Assembly: GCF_022842375.1 (NCBI RefSeq)
Contig: NZ_JALHPR010000022.1
Span: forward strand, 1 to 64,000
Direction: 5' to 3'
DNA from: Elioraea sp.
Lineage (GTDB): Bacteria; Pseudomonadota; Alphaproteobacteria; Acetobacterales; Acetobacteraceae
Length of the DNA stretch: 64,000 nt
Shown here piece by piece: positions 1 through 8,377 of this stretch. The position numbers and the translations under genes are program-made. Under the pieces are notes generated by a model. That model was not told the DNA's origin, ran no database searches, and saw only the letters and a list, made by a program, of their open reading frames with translations. Positions within the stretch are counted from its first letter, which is position 1, and each line of letters starts with the position of its first letter.

Positions 1-227
1 GGCTCCGCCGTCGGCCGCTCGCCGATCGCGCGCGCCAGTGCGGCGCGCGCCTCGACCTCGCGGGCATCGCGGTCGTCCAGTGTGGCCGGCAGCATCACGC
101 CAGGCACGATCAGCGCCGGCGTGAGCGGCATCGGCAGCGGTGCCGTCTCGATCGTTTCGGAAACGGTGATCCGCTGCCCGCAGGCGGCGAGCATCAGGAG
201 CGCCGCGAGAGCGGACCGCCGCCTCAC
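1..227 (-). CDS. Putative lipoprotein, 3' part outside window
   Basis: Partial gene read leftwards; about 75 codons are visible before the window edge. It begins with a GTG start and encodes a short basic N-terminus, a hydrophobic stretch and the lipobox LMLAAC followed by G, so it is probably a lipid-anchored envelope protein. The rest of the visible part (residues about 25-75) has no recognisable domain. The start overlaps the hldE stop in a GTGA arrangement, which implies translational coupling and one transcript with hldE. The family is not identified. Confidence 0.6.
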   Translation of the reverse strand, partial: MRRRSALAALLMLAACGQRITVSETIETAPLPMPLTPALIVPGVMLPATLDDRDAREVEARAALARAIGERPTAE

Positions 228-1735
228 CCGCGCAGCCGGGCGATCGTCGCGGTGGTGCTGTTGCCGGGCAGGAGTTCGGCCAGGAACACGCGCCCGCCCC
301 AGCCGCGCACCAGCTCGGCGCCCACCACCGTCTCGATCGTGTAGTCGGCCCCCTTCACAAGAACGTCGGGGCGGAGGGCGCCGAGCAGCGCCTCGGGCGT
401 ATCCTCCTCGAACACCGTGACGAGATCGACATCGGCGAGCGAGGCGAGAACGGCCGCGCGCGCGGCCTCTGTCTGCACCGGCCTCGTCGCGCCCTTGAGG
501 CGGCGGACGGAGGCATCGGAGTTGAGGCCGACGACGAGGCGGTCGCACTGCGCGCGCGCCTGGGCCAGCAGGTGCACATGGCCCGGATGCAGCAGGTCGA
601 AGCAGCCATTGGTGAAGCCGATGCGCCAGCCGCGCCGGCGCCAGCGCTCGATCTGCTCGGCCGCCTCGTCGCGGGTGACGACCTTGCGCAGCGCCCCCGT
701 GGCCGGGGCGAGAACGGCGAGCATCTCGGCCTCGCGCGCCACCGCCGTGCCGATCTTGCCGACGACGACGCCGGCCGCGATGTTGGCCAGCCGCGCCGCG
801 ACCTCGATCGGCAGCCCGGCGGCAAGCGAGGCGGCCAGCGTGGCCACCACCGTGTCGCCGGCGCCGGAGACGTCGAACACCTCCTGCGCCTCCGCGGCGA
901 AATGGGTGATGCTGCCATCCTTCCGCACCAGGGTCATTCCGTCCTCGGACCGTGTGCAGAGCACCGCGCCGAAGCCGTGCGCGGCGATCATCGCCTTCGC
1001 CGCCGCCACCACCTCCCCCGGCGTGTCGGTCGGCATTCCCGAGGCTTCGGCGAGCTCGCGGCGGTTCGGCGTCACCACGTCGGCACCGGTATAGCGCGCA
1101 TAGTCGGGCCCCTTGGGATCGACCACGGTGATGCGCCCGGCTGCGTTCGCCGCGGCGATGATGGTGCGTGCCGAGGTGCCGGCGAGCACGCCTTTCCGAT
1201 AGTCGCTGATCACCACGGCACGGCACGCGGCCATCGCCTCGCCGGCGATGCGCACCAGGCGCTCGGCGAGCTTCGGGTGGATCGGGTCGGTGGTCTCGCG
1301 GTCGGCGCGCAGAAGCTGTTGGCCGCCGGCGATGTAGCGTGTCTTGAGCGTGGTCTGCCGCCCGCCCTGGACGAGCAGCCACGGCTCGACCTTCAGCTGC
1401 CCGCCGATGATGGCGGTGAGGTCGGAGCCCGCGACGTCGTCGCCCACCACCGTGACGAAGGCGCAGGAGGCGCCGAGTGCGGTGATGTTGCGCACCACGT
1501 TGCCAGCACCCCCCGGCATCGCCACCTCGCGCTCGACCGCGATCACCGGGATCGGCGCCTCCGGGCTCACGCGCGTCACCGTGCCGTACACGTACCGGTC
1601 GAGCATCGCGTCGCCGATGACGAGGACGGAGGCGCGCTTGAGCGCGGCGAGGCCGTTGGCGAGATCGGCGCGGTGCGGGTCGAGGGCGAGGTCCCCCCCG
1701 GGTGTCGCTGGGTCCGGTGTCACTGGGTCTGGCAT
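224..1735 (-). CDS. hldE: Bifunctional heptose-7-phosphate kinase / heptose-1-phosphate adenylyltransferase
   Basis: Makes ADP-heptose for the LPS inner core: it phosphorylates D-glycero-D-manno-heptose 7-phosphate at C1, then after dephosphorylation transfers AMP. The 503 residues show an N-terminal PfkB/ribokinase domain (about 35-345) with the catalytic SGAGD at 290-294, and a C-terminal nucleotidyltransferase domain (about 350-500) with TNGCFDLLHPGH at 375-386, the HxGH signature. Length and domain order match the fused form. The Pro-rich first 20 residues are atypical and the true start could be slightly downstream. The 3' end overlaps a lipoprotein gene. Other heptose-pathway genes are not in the window. 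Confidence 0.95.
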   Translation of the reverse strand: MPDPVTPDPATPGGDLALDPHRADLANGLAALKRASVLVIGDAMLDRYVYGTVTRVSPEAPIPVIAVEREVAMPGGAGNVVRNITALGASCAFVTVVGDDVAGSDLTAIIGGQLKVEPWLLVQGGRQTTLKTRYIAGGQQLLRADRETTDPIHPKLAERLVRIAGEAMAACRAVVISDYRKGVLAGTSARTIIAAANAAGRITVVDPKGPDYARYTGADVVTPNRRELAEASGMPTDTPGEVVAAAKAMIAAHGFGAVLCTRSEDGMTLVRKDGSITHFAAEAQEVFDVSGAGDTVVATLAASLAAGLPIEVAARLANIAAGVVVGKIGTAVAREAEMLAVLAPATGALRKVVTRDEAAEQIERWRRRGWRIGFTNGCFDLLHPGHVHLLAQARAQCDRLVVGLNSDASVRRLKGATRPVQTEAARAAVLASLADVDLVTVFEEDTPEALLGALRPDVLVKGADYTIETVVGAELVRGWGGRVFLAELLPGNSTTATIARLRG

Positions 1736-1826
1736 TACCCTGGCCTAGCCGATCGTGGTGCATCCGTCACGTGCGGCGGTCTCGCCAGCGTCCCTGCGTG
1801 TTCGTCGGATCCGGCGATGCCCATCG

Positions 1827-2558
1827 TCATGCCTGGATCAGCGTCAGCTTGTCGGACCAGAACGCGGCGCAGGTGAGGTGGCCGCCGAATACCGCGCCGG
1901 TGTCGAGGCCGATGCGGTTCTTGCGCACCACCACGTCCCGCCCCGGCGTGTGGCCATGCACCACCACCGCACCGAAATCGGCCGTGGACGACAGGAACGG
2001 CTCGCGGATCCACAGCAGGTCGTCAGGGTCCTGGGCGTCGAGGGCAACACCCGGCCTTACCCCGGCATGGACGAAGAGATACCCCCCGAAGGCGGCCCGG
2101 CGGCGGAGCTGGCGGAGGAAGGCGAGCTGCTCCGGTGGGATCGCCGCGGCCCAGCCGGCCGGGTCGCTCCCATAGGCATCGATGCCCCAGGAGGCGAGGG
2201 CCGCCGCACCGCCATTGTCGATCCAGCGGGCGATCGCTGCGTCATCCCCGGGGCGTGTCAGGGCATCGAGCATCATCGCCTCGTGGTTGCCGGCGAGGTG
2301 CACAGCCTCGGCACCGAAGCGGGGGGGAGGCAGAAGGCGCTCGATCACGCCCTGGCTGTCGGTGCCGCGATCGACATAGTCGCCGAGATACACGATCGCC
2401 CGACGCGCCTCAGGCGCGCGTGCGGCGTCCTCGGCGATCAGCTCGTGCAGCGCGTCTAGCTTGTCGATGCTGCCGTGGATGTCGCCCACGGCATAGACGC
2501 GCAGGCCCTCGGGCAGGCTGGCGGGGGCTTGGATGATGTCGTCGCTGGTGCCGGGCAC
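1827..2558 (-). CDS. Metallophosphoesterase of the serine/threonine phosphatase type
   Basis: A 243-residue calcineurin-like phosphoesterase. All signature blocks are present in order: GDIHG near residue 28, GDYVDRG near 58, GNHE near 90, HAG near 165 and HGHTPG near 200. These supply the di-metal site of bacterial PrpA/PrpE-like protein or diadenosine tetraphosphate phosphatases. The exact substrate cannot be told. The gene is single, starts at a GTG and diverges from the ABC exporter genes at 2704. The start is not supported by a strong Shine-Dalgarno sequence, so the first few residues are uncertain. Confidence 0.85.
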   Translation of the reverse strand: MPGTSDDIIQAPASLPEGLRVYAVGDIHGSIDKLDALHELIAEDAARAPEARRAIVYLGDYVDRGTDSQGVIERLLPPPRFGAEAVHLAGNHEAMMLDALTRPGDDAAIARWIDNGGAAALASWGIDAYGSDPAGWAAAIPPEQLAFLRQLRRRAAFGGYLFVHAGVRPGVALDAQDPDDLLWIREPFLSSTADFGAVVVHGHTPGRDVVVRKNRIGLDTGAVFGGHLTCAAFWSDKLTLIQA

Positions 2559-2703
2559 GGGGTGTTTCTGGTTCGGGCTTGCTCACGAGGCTCTCGCGCC
2601 AAGGTAGAGGGACGCCGGGCGACGCGGAAGGGTGCGCAACCACCGCGTGACTTGCGCTCCTTGCGGGACGGGTCCAAGCCTCCGCCATGAGGAACATCCA
2701 GGC

Positions 2704-3468
2704 ATGAGGGACACTGCGGACGCCCCCGCGATCGTCGCCGAGGGGCTGGTGAAGCGTTACGGGCCGGTGACGGCGGTCGACCAGGTGGGATTCGATGCGC
2801 GGCCTGGCACGGTGCTCGGCCTGCTCGGGGGAAACGGGGCCGGCAAGACGACGACGATCGCCATGCTGCTCGGCCTGCTGATCCCCGATGGCGGGCGCAT
2901 CACCGTGCTCGGCCACGACATGGCGACCAACCGGTTCGCGGCACTGTCGCGCATGAACTTCTCCTCGCCCTATGTCGCGCTGCCGCACCGGCTCTCGGTG
3001 CGCGAGAATCTCACCGTCTACGGCCATCTTTATGGCGTCGGGGGACTGCGCAAGCGCATCGCGCAGCTGGCCGAGGAGCTTGACCTCGGCCGCTTCCTCG
3101 ACCGGCCGGCGGGGGAGCTCTCGGCCGGGCAGAAGACGCGCGTCGCACTTGCCAAGGCGCTGATCAACACCCCCGCGGTGCTGCTGCTCGACGAGCCGAC
3201 GGCGAGCCTCGACCCCGACACGGCCGATACGGTGCGCGGCTGGCTCGAGCGCTACCGCGACAGCACGGGCGCGACGATCGTGCTGGCGAGCCACAACATG
3301 GCCGAGGTCGAGCGCCTCTGCTCCGACGTGGTGATGCTCAAGGCTGGCCGTGTGGTCGACCGGGGCAGCCCCGCCGCGCTGATCGACAGGTATGGCCGCG
3401 AGGACCTCGAGCAGGTTTTTCTTGATATTGCTCGTGGGACAGGCGTTGCCGCCGAGGCCGGGAGATGA
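2704..3468 (+). CDS. ABC-2 type exporter, ATP-binding subunit
   Basis: A 254-residue ATPase of the DrrA/NodI-like class that powers the permease encoded next. Visible are Walker A GGNGAGKTTT (about 45-54), the signature LSAGQKTR, Walker B VLLLDEPTASLDPD and the H-loop region ASHN. The ATG at 2704 fits the usual N-terminus; a longer in-frame reading is possible but adds residues foreign to the family. The stop overlaps the permease start by 4 bp (ATGA), so the two form an operon. The exported substrate is unknown; drugs, lipids and polysaccharides are typical of the class. Confidence 0.9.
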   Translation: MRDTADAPAIVAEGLVKRYGPVTAVDQVGFDARPGTVLGLLGGNGAGKTTTIAMLLGLLIPDGGRITVLGHDMATNRFAALSRMNFSSPYVALPHRLSVRENLTVYGHLYGVGGLRKRIAQLAEELDLGRFLDRPAGELSAGQKTRVALAKALINTPAVLLLDEPTASLDPDTADTVRGWLERYRDSTGATIVLASHNMAEVERLCSDVVMLKAGRVVDRGSPAALIDRYGREDLEQVFLDIARGTGVAAEAGR

Positions 3469-4274
3469 GCGGGCCAGTGGCACTCTCCGGCCGCCGCGTC
3501 TGGGGGCTCGTCTATCGCCACCTCGCGCTCTACCGCCGCTCATGGCCCAGGCTGCTCGAACTGGCCTACTGGCCGATCCTGCAGATGACCATCTGGGGCT
3601 TCGTGTCGGAGTTCATGGTCCGCTCCTCCGGCTGGGCGGCGGCGGCGTCGGGCGTGCTGATCGGGGCGGTGCTGCTGTGGGAGGTGTGCCTCAGGAGCCA
3701 GATGGGCTTTGCCATCTCCTTCCTGGAGGAGGTGTGGTCGCGCAACCTCGGCAACCTCTTCGTCTCGCCGATCAGGCCGTGGGAACTGGTCGCCGGCCTC
3801 GTCACCATGAGCGTGCTCCGCATGACGGCGGGCATCGTGCCGGCGATCCTGCTCGCTTGGGCGCTCTACGCCTTCGCGATCACCGACATGGGCTTCGTGC
3901 TGATCGCGTTCTTCGCGCTGCTGATGGCGATGGGCTGGGCCGTGGCACTTGCCGTCACCGCCATGGTGCTGCGCCACGGTGCGGGCGCCGAGGCGCTGGC
4001 GTGGAGCGTGCTGTTCGGCCTCGCCCCGCTCTCGGCCGTGTTCTATCCCGTGTCGATCCTCCCGTCCTGGTTGCAACCGGTCGCGCTCGCGATCCCCGCG
4101 ACGCATGTGTTCGAGGGCATGCGTGCGGCGCTGCTGGAGGGAAGCGTGGCGACTGGCCACCTCGCCGCGGCCGCGGTGCTCAATGTCGTCTGGCTCGGGC
4201 TCGCGGCCTGGTTGTTCGCCTGGGTGTTCCGCATCGCGCGGCAGAAGGGGCTGCTGCTCAATGTCGGTGAATAG
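3465..4274 (+). CDS. ABC-2 type exporter, permease subunit
   Basis: A 269-residue integral membrane protein with about six hydrophobic segments, of the ABC-2/DrrB-NodJ type. The LAPLSAVFYPVSILPSWLQP stretch near residue 190 is the usual conserved loop before the last helices of this family. It is translationally coupled to the ATPase gene before it, and together they make a complete half-size exporter in the inner membrane. The cargo cannot be deduced from the neighbours. Confidence 0.9.
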   Translation: MSGPVALSGRRVWGLVYRHLALYRRSWPRLLELAYWPILQMTIWGFVSEFMVRSSGWAAAASGVLIGAVLLWEVCLRSQMGFAISFLEEVWSRNLGNLFVSPIRPWELVAGLVTMSVLRMTAGIVPAILLAWALYAFAITDMGFVLIAFFALLMAMGWAVALAVTAMVLRHGAGAEALAWSVLFGLAPLSAVFYPVSILPSWLQPVALAIPATHVFEGMRAALLEGSVATGHLAAAAVLNVVWLGLAAWLFAWVFRIARQKGLLLNVGE

Positions 4275-4374
4275 CGCGCGAGAACGTGCGGCCCGCGGCG
4301 CAGCAAAGGCGTTGACGCGATTCGGGGCTCTGGCCCATGCCAATGTGAACGATCCTGGGGGAAGGACCCTGCGC

Positions 4375-5076
4375 ATGAACAGGACCCATACGCGACGCTT
4401 CCTGCTCGCCGGCACGGCGGCACTTGTCGCCGCGCCGCTCGTCGCTCCACGCAGCGCGCTGGCGGCAGCGGAGCAGCAGGCGCTGGTCGACCGTGCGACG
4501 TTGACCGTCAACGAGATCATGACCGACCAGCATGCGGGCGACGTGAAGCCTGCGCTACGCCGCGCGCGCGCGGTGATGGTGTTCCCGCGCGTGTTCCGCG
4601 GCGGCTTCATCGTCGGCGGCGAGGGCGGCTACGGCGTGCTGCTGGCGCGCGACGGCGGCGGAAACTGGTCGTCGCCTGCCTTCTACAGCATCGGATCCGG
4701 CTCGATCGGATTGCAGATCGGCGTGTCGGACAGCCAGATCATGATCTTCATCATGAACGACCGCGCGCTGAACGCGGTGCTGCAGAACCAGTTCAAGATC
4801 GGCGGCGATGCCTCGATCGCGGTCGCGACCATCGGTGCCGGCATCGAGGGTGGCACAACGTCCGCGCTCAGGGCCGATATCGTATCGGTGGCGAAATCGC
4901 GGGGGCTGTTCGCCGGCATCACGCTCGAGGGTAGCCTGATGTCGCGCCGCAACAACGACAACGCCGCGTATTTCGGTCGCCAGGTCTCGGCCGAGCAGAT
5001 CGTCCTGACGATGGAAGTGCACAACCCGGGCGCCGACAACCTGCGCGCCGCGCTCGCCAATTTCTCGCAGGGTTGA
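4375..5076 (+). CDS. YSC84/SYLF-domain protein, secreted
   Basis: A 233-residue protein with a twin-Arg-like N-terminus ([10 protein letters not shown]) and a hydrophobic segment ending around ALA at residue 28, so export, possibly by Tat, is likely. The remainder matches the bacterial YSC84-related (SYLF) lipid-binding domain. Recognisable pieces are the [20 protein letters not shown] block, the [14 protein letters not shown] block and the C-terminal [11 protein letters not shown] motif. In eukaryotes this domain binds phosphoinositides; the bacterial role is poorly known. It stands about 100 bp after the ABC-2 permease. Confidence 0.85.
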   Translation: MNRTHTRRFLLAGTAALVAAPLVAPRSALAAAEQQALVDRATLTVNEIMTDQHAGDVKPALRRARAVMVFPRVFRGGFIVGGEGGYGVLLARDGGGNWSSPAFYSIGSGSIGLQIGVSDSQIMIFIMNDRALNAVLQNQFKIGGDASIAVATIGAGIEGGTTSALRADIVSVAKSRGLFAGITLEGSLMSRRNNDNAAYFGRQVSAEQIVLTMEVHNPGADNLRAALANFSQG

Positions 5077-5086
5077 GCCTCCGGCC

Positions 5087-5575
5087 GTGTCTGCCACTCC
5101 CGTGCCGCCGGAGCTGCCGTTCTGGCGGCAGAAGACGCTCGAGGAGATGAGTGCTGCCGAGTGGGAAAGCCTCTGCGACGGCTGCGGTCGCTGCTGCCTG
5201 CACAAGCTGCGCGATGCCGACGATGGCGCCCTCGCCTTCACCCGCGTCGCCTGCCGGCTGCTCGACGTCGCCGCCTGCCGCTGCACCGACTATGCGAAGC
5301 GCCAGCGCCGCGTGCCCGATTGCGTGCGGCTGACGCCTGAGGTCGTCCGCCGCGTCGACTGGCTTCCGCCCACCTGCGCCTATCGCCTGGTCGCCGATGG
5401 CCGTGACCTCGCCTGGTGGCACCCGCTCGTCTCCGGCTCGTCCGAGACGGTGCACGAGGCGGGCGTGTCGGTGCGCGGGCGGGCGATCAGCGAGCGCGAT
5501 GCAGGGCCGGTCGAGGACCACGTCGTCGCCTGGCCGCGGCGCTGGCCGAAGGGTGCCAAGAGCCCACCGGGTTGA
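5087..5575 (+). CDS. YcgN/UPF0260 family cysteine-cluster protein
   Basis: A 162-residue protein starting with GTG 10 bp after the preceding stop. It carries the CxxCxxCC cluster CDGCGRCC at residues 30-37, more conserved cysteines in [16 protein letters not shown], and the W-x-P-x-TCAYR block, all hallmarks of the UPF0260/YcgN group within the YkgJ superfamily, which binds zinc or iron. Length is typical. The biochemical role of the family is not established. Confidence 0.85.
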   Translation: MSATPVPPELPFWRQKTLEEMSAAEWESLCDGCGRCCLHKLRDADDGALAFTRVACRLLDVAACRCTDYAKRQRRVPDCVRLTPEVVRRVDWLPPTCAYRLVADGRDLAWWHPLVSGSSETVHEAGVSVRGRAISERDAGPVEDHVVAWPRRWPKGAKSPPG

Positions 5576-5628
5576 CGGCGCGCGCGCGCGGGCCTTTCCT
5601 CCGCCCATACCTGCGGGAGGAATGACCA

Positions 5629-6570
5629 ATGGCAACGATGCTCGAGCAAGCGATCTACGGCGGCGTGAACGCGGCGGTGCTGACGCCGATGGACGCTGAC
5701 CTCGCACCCGACATCGGCCTGATGGCGGCGCATTGCCGCTGGCTGCTGGCCAATGGCTGCAACGGGCTGGGCATCCTCGGCACCACGGGCGAGGCGAACA
5801 GCTTCTCGGTGGCCGAGCGCATCGCCGTGATGGAAGGGCTGGTTGCTGCCGGCATCCCGGCGGCGAAGCTGATGCCCGGCACCGGCTGCCCCGCCTTCTC
5901 CGATGCGGTGGAACTGACGAAGGTCGCGAAGCGCCTCGGCTGCCCCGGCGTGCTGATGCTGCCGCCCTTCTACTACAAGAACCCCTCCGATGACGGGCTG
6001 TTCGCCTACTTCTCGGAAGTGATCAACCGCGTCGGCGGCGGCGTGAAGGTGTACGTCTACCACTTCCCCCAGCAATCGGCGGTGCCGTTCAGTCTCGACC
6101 TCATCGGCCGGCTGCTCAAGGCGTTCCCCGGCGTGGTCAAGGGCGTGAAAGACAGCTCCGGCGACTACGCGAACATGAAGGCGATGATCGATGCCTTCGC
6201 CGCCGATGGATTCGAGGTCTATTCCGGCTCCGACGAGTTCCTCGCGCGCATCCTGCATGAGGGGGGTGCCGGCTGCATCACGGCCGCGTCGAACGTGAAC
6301 TGCACCGCGGGCGGCGCGGTGGTGCGCGCCTTCCGCGCGGGTGACCGTGCCGCCGAGGAGGCAGCGCAGGCGATCCTCACTGCAACCCGCAAGGTCGCGA
6401 CGTCGGCCCCGCTGATCGGGGGCCTGCGCGAGGTTGTGGCGCGGCAGACGGGCAACGCCGCCTGGCGCCGCATCCGCCCCCCGAACCTGCCGCTGAAGCC
6501 CGAAGCCGCGGCCGCCTACCTCGCCGCGTTCGATGCGACCGGCATCGCGGGGCTCGCGAAGGCCGCGTAG
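5629..6570 (+). CDS. Dihydrodipicolinate synthase/N-acetylneuraminate lyase family aldolase
   Basis: A 313-residue class I TIM-barrel aldolase that condenses or cleaves pyruvate-type substrates through a Schiff base. The GTTGE substrate loop is at 51-55, the catalytic tyrosine lies in VYVYHFP (142-148) and the Schiff-base lysine is K174 in GVKDSSGD. It is preceded by a good Shine-Dalgarno (GGAGGA) at about 5618. It resembles catabolic family members more than biosynthetic DapA, because no lysine-pathway genes are adjacent. Substrate unknown. It is followed at once by the AT-rich gene at 6632. Confidence 0.85.
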   Translation: MATMLEQAIYGGVNAAVLTPMDADLAPDIGLMAAHCRWLLANGCNGLGILGTTGEANSFSVAERIAVMEGLVAAGIPAAKLMPGTGCPAFSDAVELTKVAKRLGCPGVLMLPPFYYKNPSDDGLFAYFSEVINRVGGGVKVYVYHFPQQSAVPFSLDLIGRLLKAFPGVVKGVKDSSGDYANMKAMIDAFAADGFEVYSGSDEFLARILHEGGAGCITAASNVNCTAGGAVVRAFRAGDRAAEEAAQAILTATRKVATSAPLIGGLREVVARQTGNAAWRRIRPPNLPLKPEAAAAYLAAFDATGIAGLAKAA

Positions 6571-6631
6571 TGATAAGCAGGTTTCACGGACAGTAAGCAA
6601 AAAAGGCGAACATCAAGAATTAGGGATAAAG

Positions 6632-7492
6632 ATGAGTGGGCACCCATATTTTCAACGTCAGATTCAAGTGTCTAGCGCCCAGCTCAGTAGGAATGACATC
6701 GAGCGTTTGTTCCATATCGTAGAGTCTCAGTTGAAAAAATCTGTCACAATACAGATTGATTCATTTCAGGGTGACGCGGATAAAAAAGATGAATTTTCTG
6801 CTCGGGTACGAGAGGTTTTCCTGATCAGTTACAGAGTCAACAAGCCCGATGGTGACAGCTATGCTGGTAACGGAGTGCCTGATTTCTCAGGAGACTCTTT
6901 TCCAGAGGATGTCCAATCCATTTACATAAACACGCGGATTCCTTTCGAGGCCCGCGCCAACTTCCCACCCAATAACTTCATGAATATTTTCCTGGACTTT
7001 AAACGTCCAAGCTTGGCGATAGACTTCTTGACGATGCCCTCTAATCCAACTGCGAATGGGAGTGAAATAACGATAGAGGGCGATAGTGAATCCTGGGTCA
7101 TAGAAACGTACCATAAAATAAATGAGTTCTTAAAGAACAAGTCATCTGTGCGGTATTTTATCCATTTCAGCGGCGTCTATGATTTATACTTATATGTATT
7201 TGTATTTCCGATGTATCTTTATTTGCTTTGGCGGATACAGCTTTACGTCCCTAACGAGCCGTTGGGACAATCTCTTGTCGCCTTAGTTGCAATATATCTC
7301 TATTCCGTTCTACTTGTTGGTCTTTTTGGAAGGCTTTCGTTTCAGTATGCAAGATGGTTGTATCCGCTGCTCGAGTATGAGAGCGCCGCTAAGCGCAACA
7401 CGATACAGTCCCAAAAGTTATTGATCATGGCCATTTTCACAGGCATCGGTGTCGCGTTTCTATATGATGTTCTGAAGAATTTTTTGTTGTAG
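6632..7492 (+). CDS. Unrecognised membrane protein in an AT-rich segment
   Basis: A 286-residue protein not assignable to a family. Residues 1-175 look like a soluble alpha/beta domain rich in charged residues; residues about 180-286 hold three hydrophobic segments (VYDLYLYVFVFPMYLYLLW, a second near 215-240, and LLIMAIFTGIGVAFLYDVL near the end). The start is supported by AGGGA five bases upstream of the ATG. Base composition is strikingly lower in GC than all neighbours, with codons such as AAA, ATA and TTA that are almost absent elsewhere. That marks recent horizontal acquisition between the aldolase gene and panC. No partner gene is present. Confidence 0.75.
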   Translation: MSGHPYFQRQIQVSSAQLSRNDIERLFHIVESQLKKSVTIQIDSFQGDADKKDEFSARVREVFLISYRVNKPDGDSYAGNGVPDFSGDSFPEDVQSIYINTRIPFEARANFPPNNFMNIFLDFKRPSLAIDFLTMPSNPTANGSEITIEGDSESWVIETYHKINEFLKNKSSVRYFIHFSGVYDLYLYVFVFPMYLYLLWRIQLYVPNEPLGQSLVALVAIYLYSVLLVGLFGRLSFQYARWLYPLLEYESAAKRNTIQSQKLLIMAIFTGIGVAFLYDVLKNFLL

Positions 7493-7532
7493 ATGTTCGA
7501 TGAAGTAGCGTAGGTCCCCGCGAGGAACGATT

Positions 7533-8369
7533 GTGGCGGCAATGACTGTTACGCGCGACCTCACCTCGCTCCGCGCCTCCCGCGCGGCCATGCGGGGCCG
7601 CGTCGCGCTGGTGCCGACGATGGGGGCGCTGCACGCCGGCCACATCGCCCTCGTCGCCGCAGCGCGCGCGGTGGCGGATCGCGTCGTCGCCTCGATCTTC
7701 GTCAACCCGCTGCAATTCAACGCGGCCTCCGACCTCGCGCGCTATCCCCGCACCGAGGAGGCCGACCTTGCGATGCTGGCGGCGGCCGGTTGCGACCTCG
7801 CCTGGGTTCCCGCGCCGGAGGCGATGTACGCGCCCGACCGTGCGACCGCCGTGACCGTCGGCGGCCCTGCCGAGCGGTTCGAGGGCGCGGCGAGGCCCGG
7901 CCATTTCGGTGGCGTGGCGACGGTGTGCACGAAGCTGTTCCTCCAGGCGCGCGCCGATGTGGCAGTGTTCGGCGAGAAGGACTGGCAGCAATTGCAGGTG
8001 ATCCGCCGCGTGGTGCGTGACCTCGACATCCCGATCGCCATCCTCCCCGTGCCGACCGTGCGGGAGGACGACGGCCTCGCCCTCTCCTCGCGCAACCGGT
8101 TCCTCATGGCGGCGGAGCGTACGACAGCCCCGTTGCTGGCCCGCGAGGGCTTCGCCACCGCGTCGGCGATCGCCGCGGGCGCGGACGCAACCGCCGTGCT
8201 TGGGGCGGCCATGGCGCGGCTGGCGCAGGCAGGCTTCGGCGTGGAGTATCTCGCGCTCGTCGCCGCCGAGACGATGCAGCCGCTCGACCGGGCGACCGAG
8301 CCCGCACGCCTCGTCGCGGCCGCCAGGCTCGGCAGCGTCCGGCTGCTCGACAATTGGCTCGTGGCGTGA
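7533..8369 (+). CDS. panC: Pantothenate synthetase
   Basis: Condenses pantoate and beta-alanine using ATP, the last step of vitamin B5 synthesis, in the cytoplasm. The 278 residues include PTMGALHAGH near 30-39 (the HxGH nucleotide-binding motif), FVNPLQF, FGEKDWQQLQVIRR and LALSSRN (the KMSKS-like region). The GTG at 7533 lies 5 bases after GAGGAA; ATG 7542 is an alternative that shortens it by three residues. panB is not adjacent. The stop overlaps a possible GTG start of the next gene. Confidence 0.95.
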   Translation: MAAMTVTRDLTSLRASRAAMRGRVALVPTMGALHAGHIALVAAARAVADRVVASIFVNPLQFNAASDLARYPRTEEADLAMLAAAGCDLAWVPAPEAMYAPDRATAVTVGGPAERFEGAARPGHFGGVATVCTKLFLQARADVAVFGEKDWQQLQVIRRVVRDLDIPIAILPVPTVREDDGLALSSRNRFLMAAERTTAPLLAREGFATASAIAAGADATAVLGAAMARLAQAGFGVEYLALVAAETMQPLDRATEPARLVAAARLGSVRLLDNWLVA

Positions 8370-8377
8370 CCCAGGGC

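Noticed and set aside
572-1876. Long plus-strand frame opposite hldE
   Set aside because: GC-rich third positions keep antisense frames open; its translation is His/Arg-rich low complexity and the real hldE motifs lie on the other strand.
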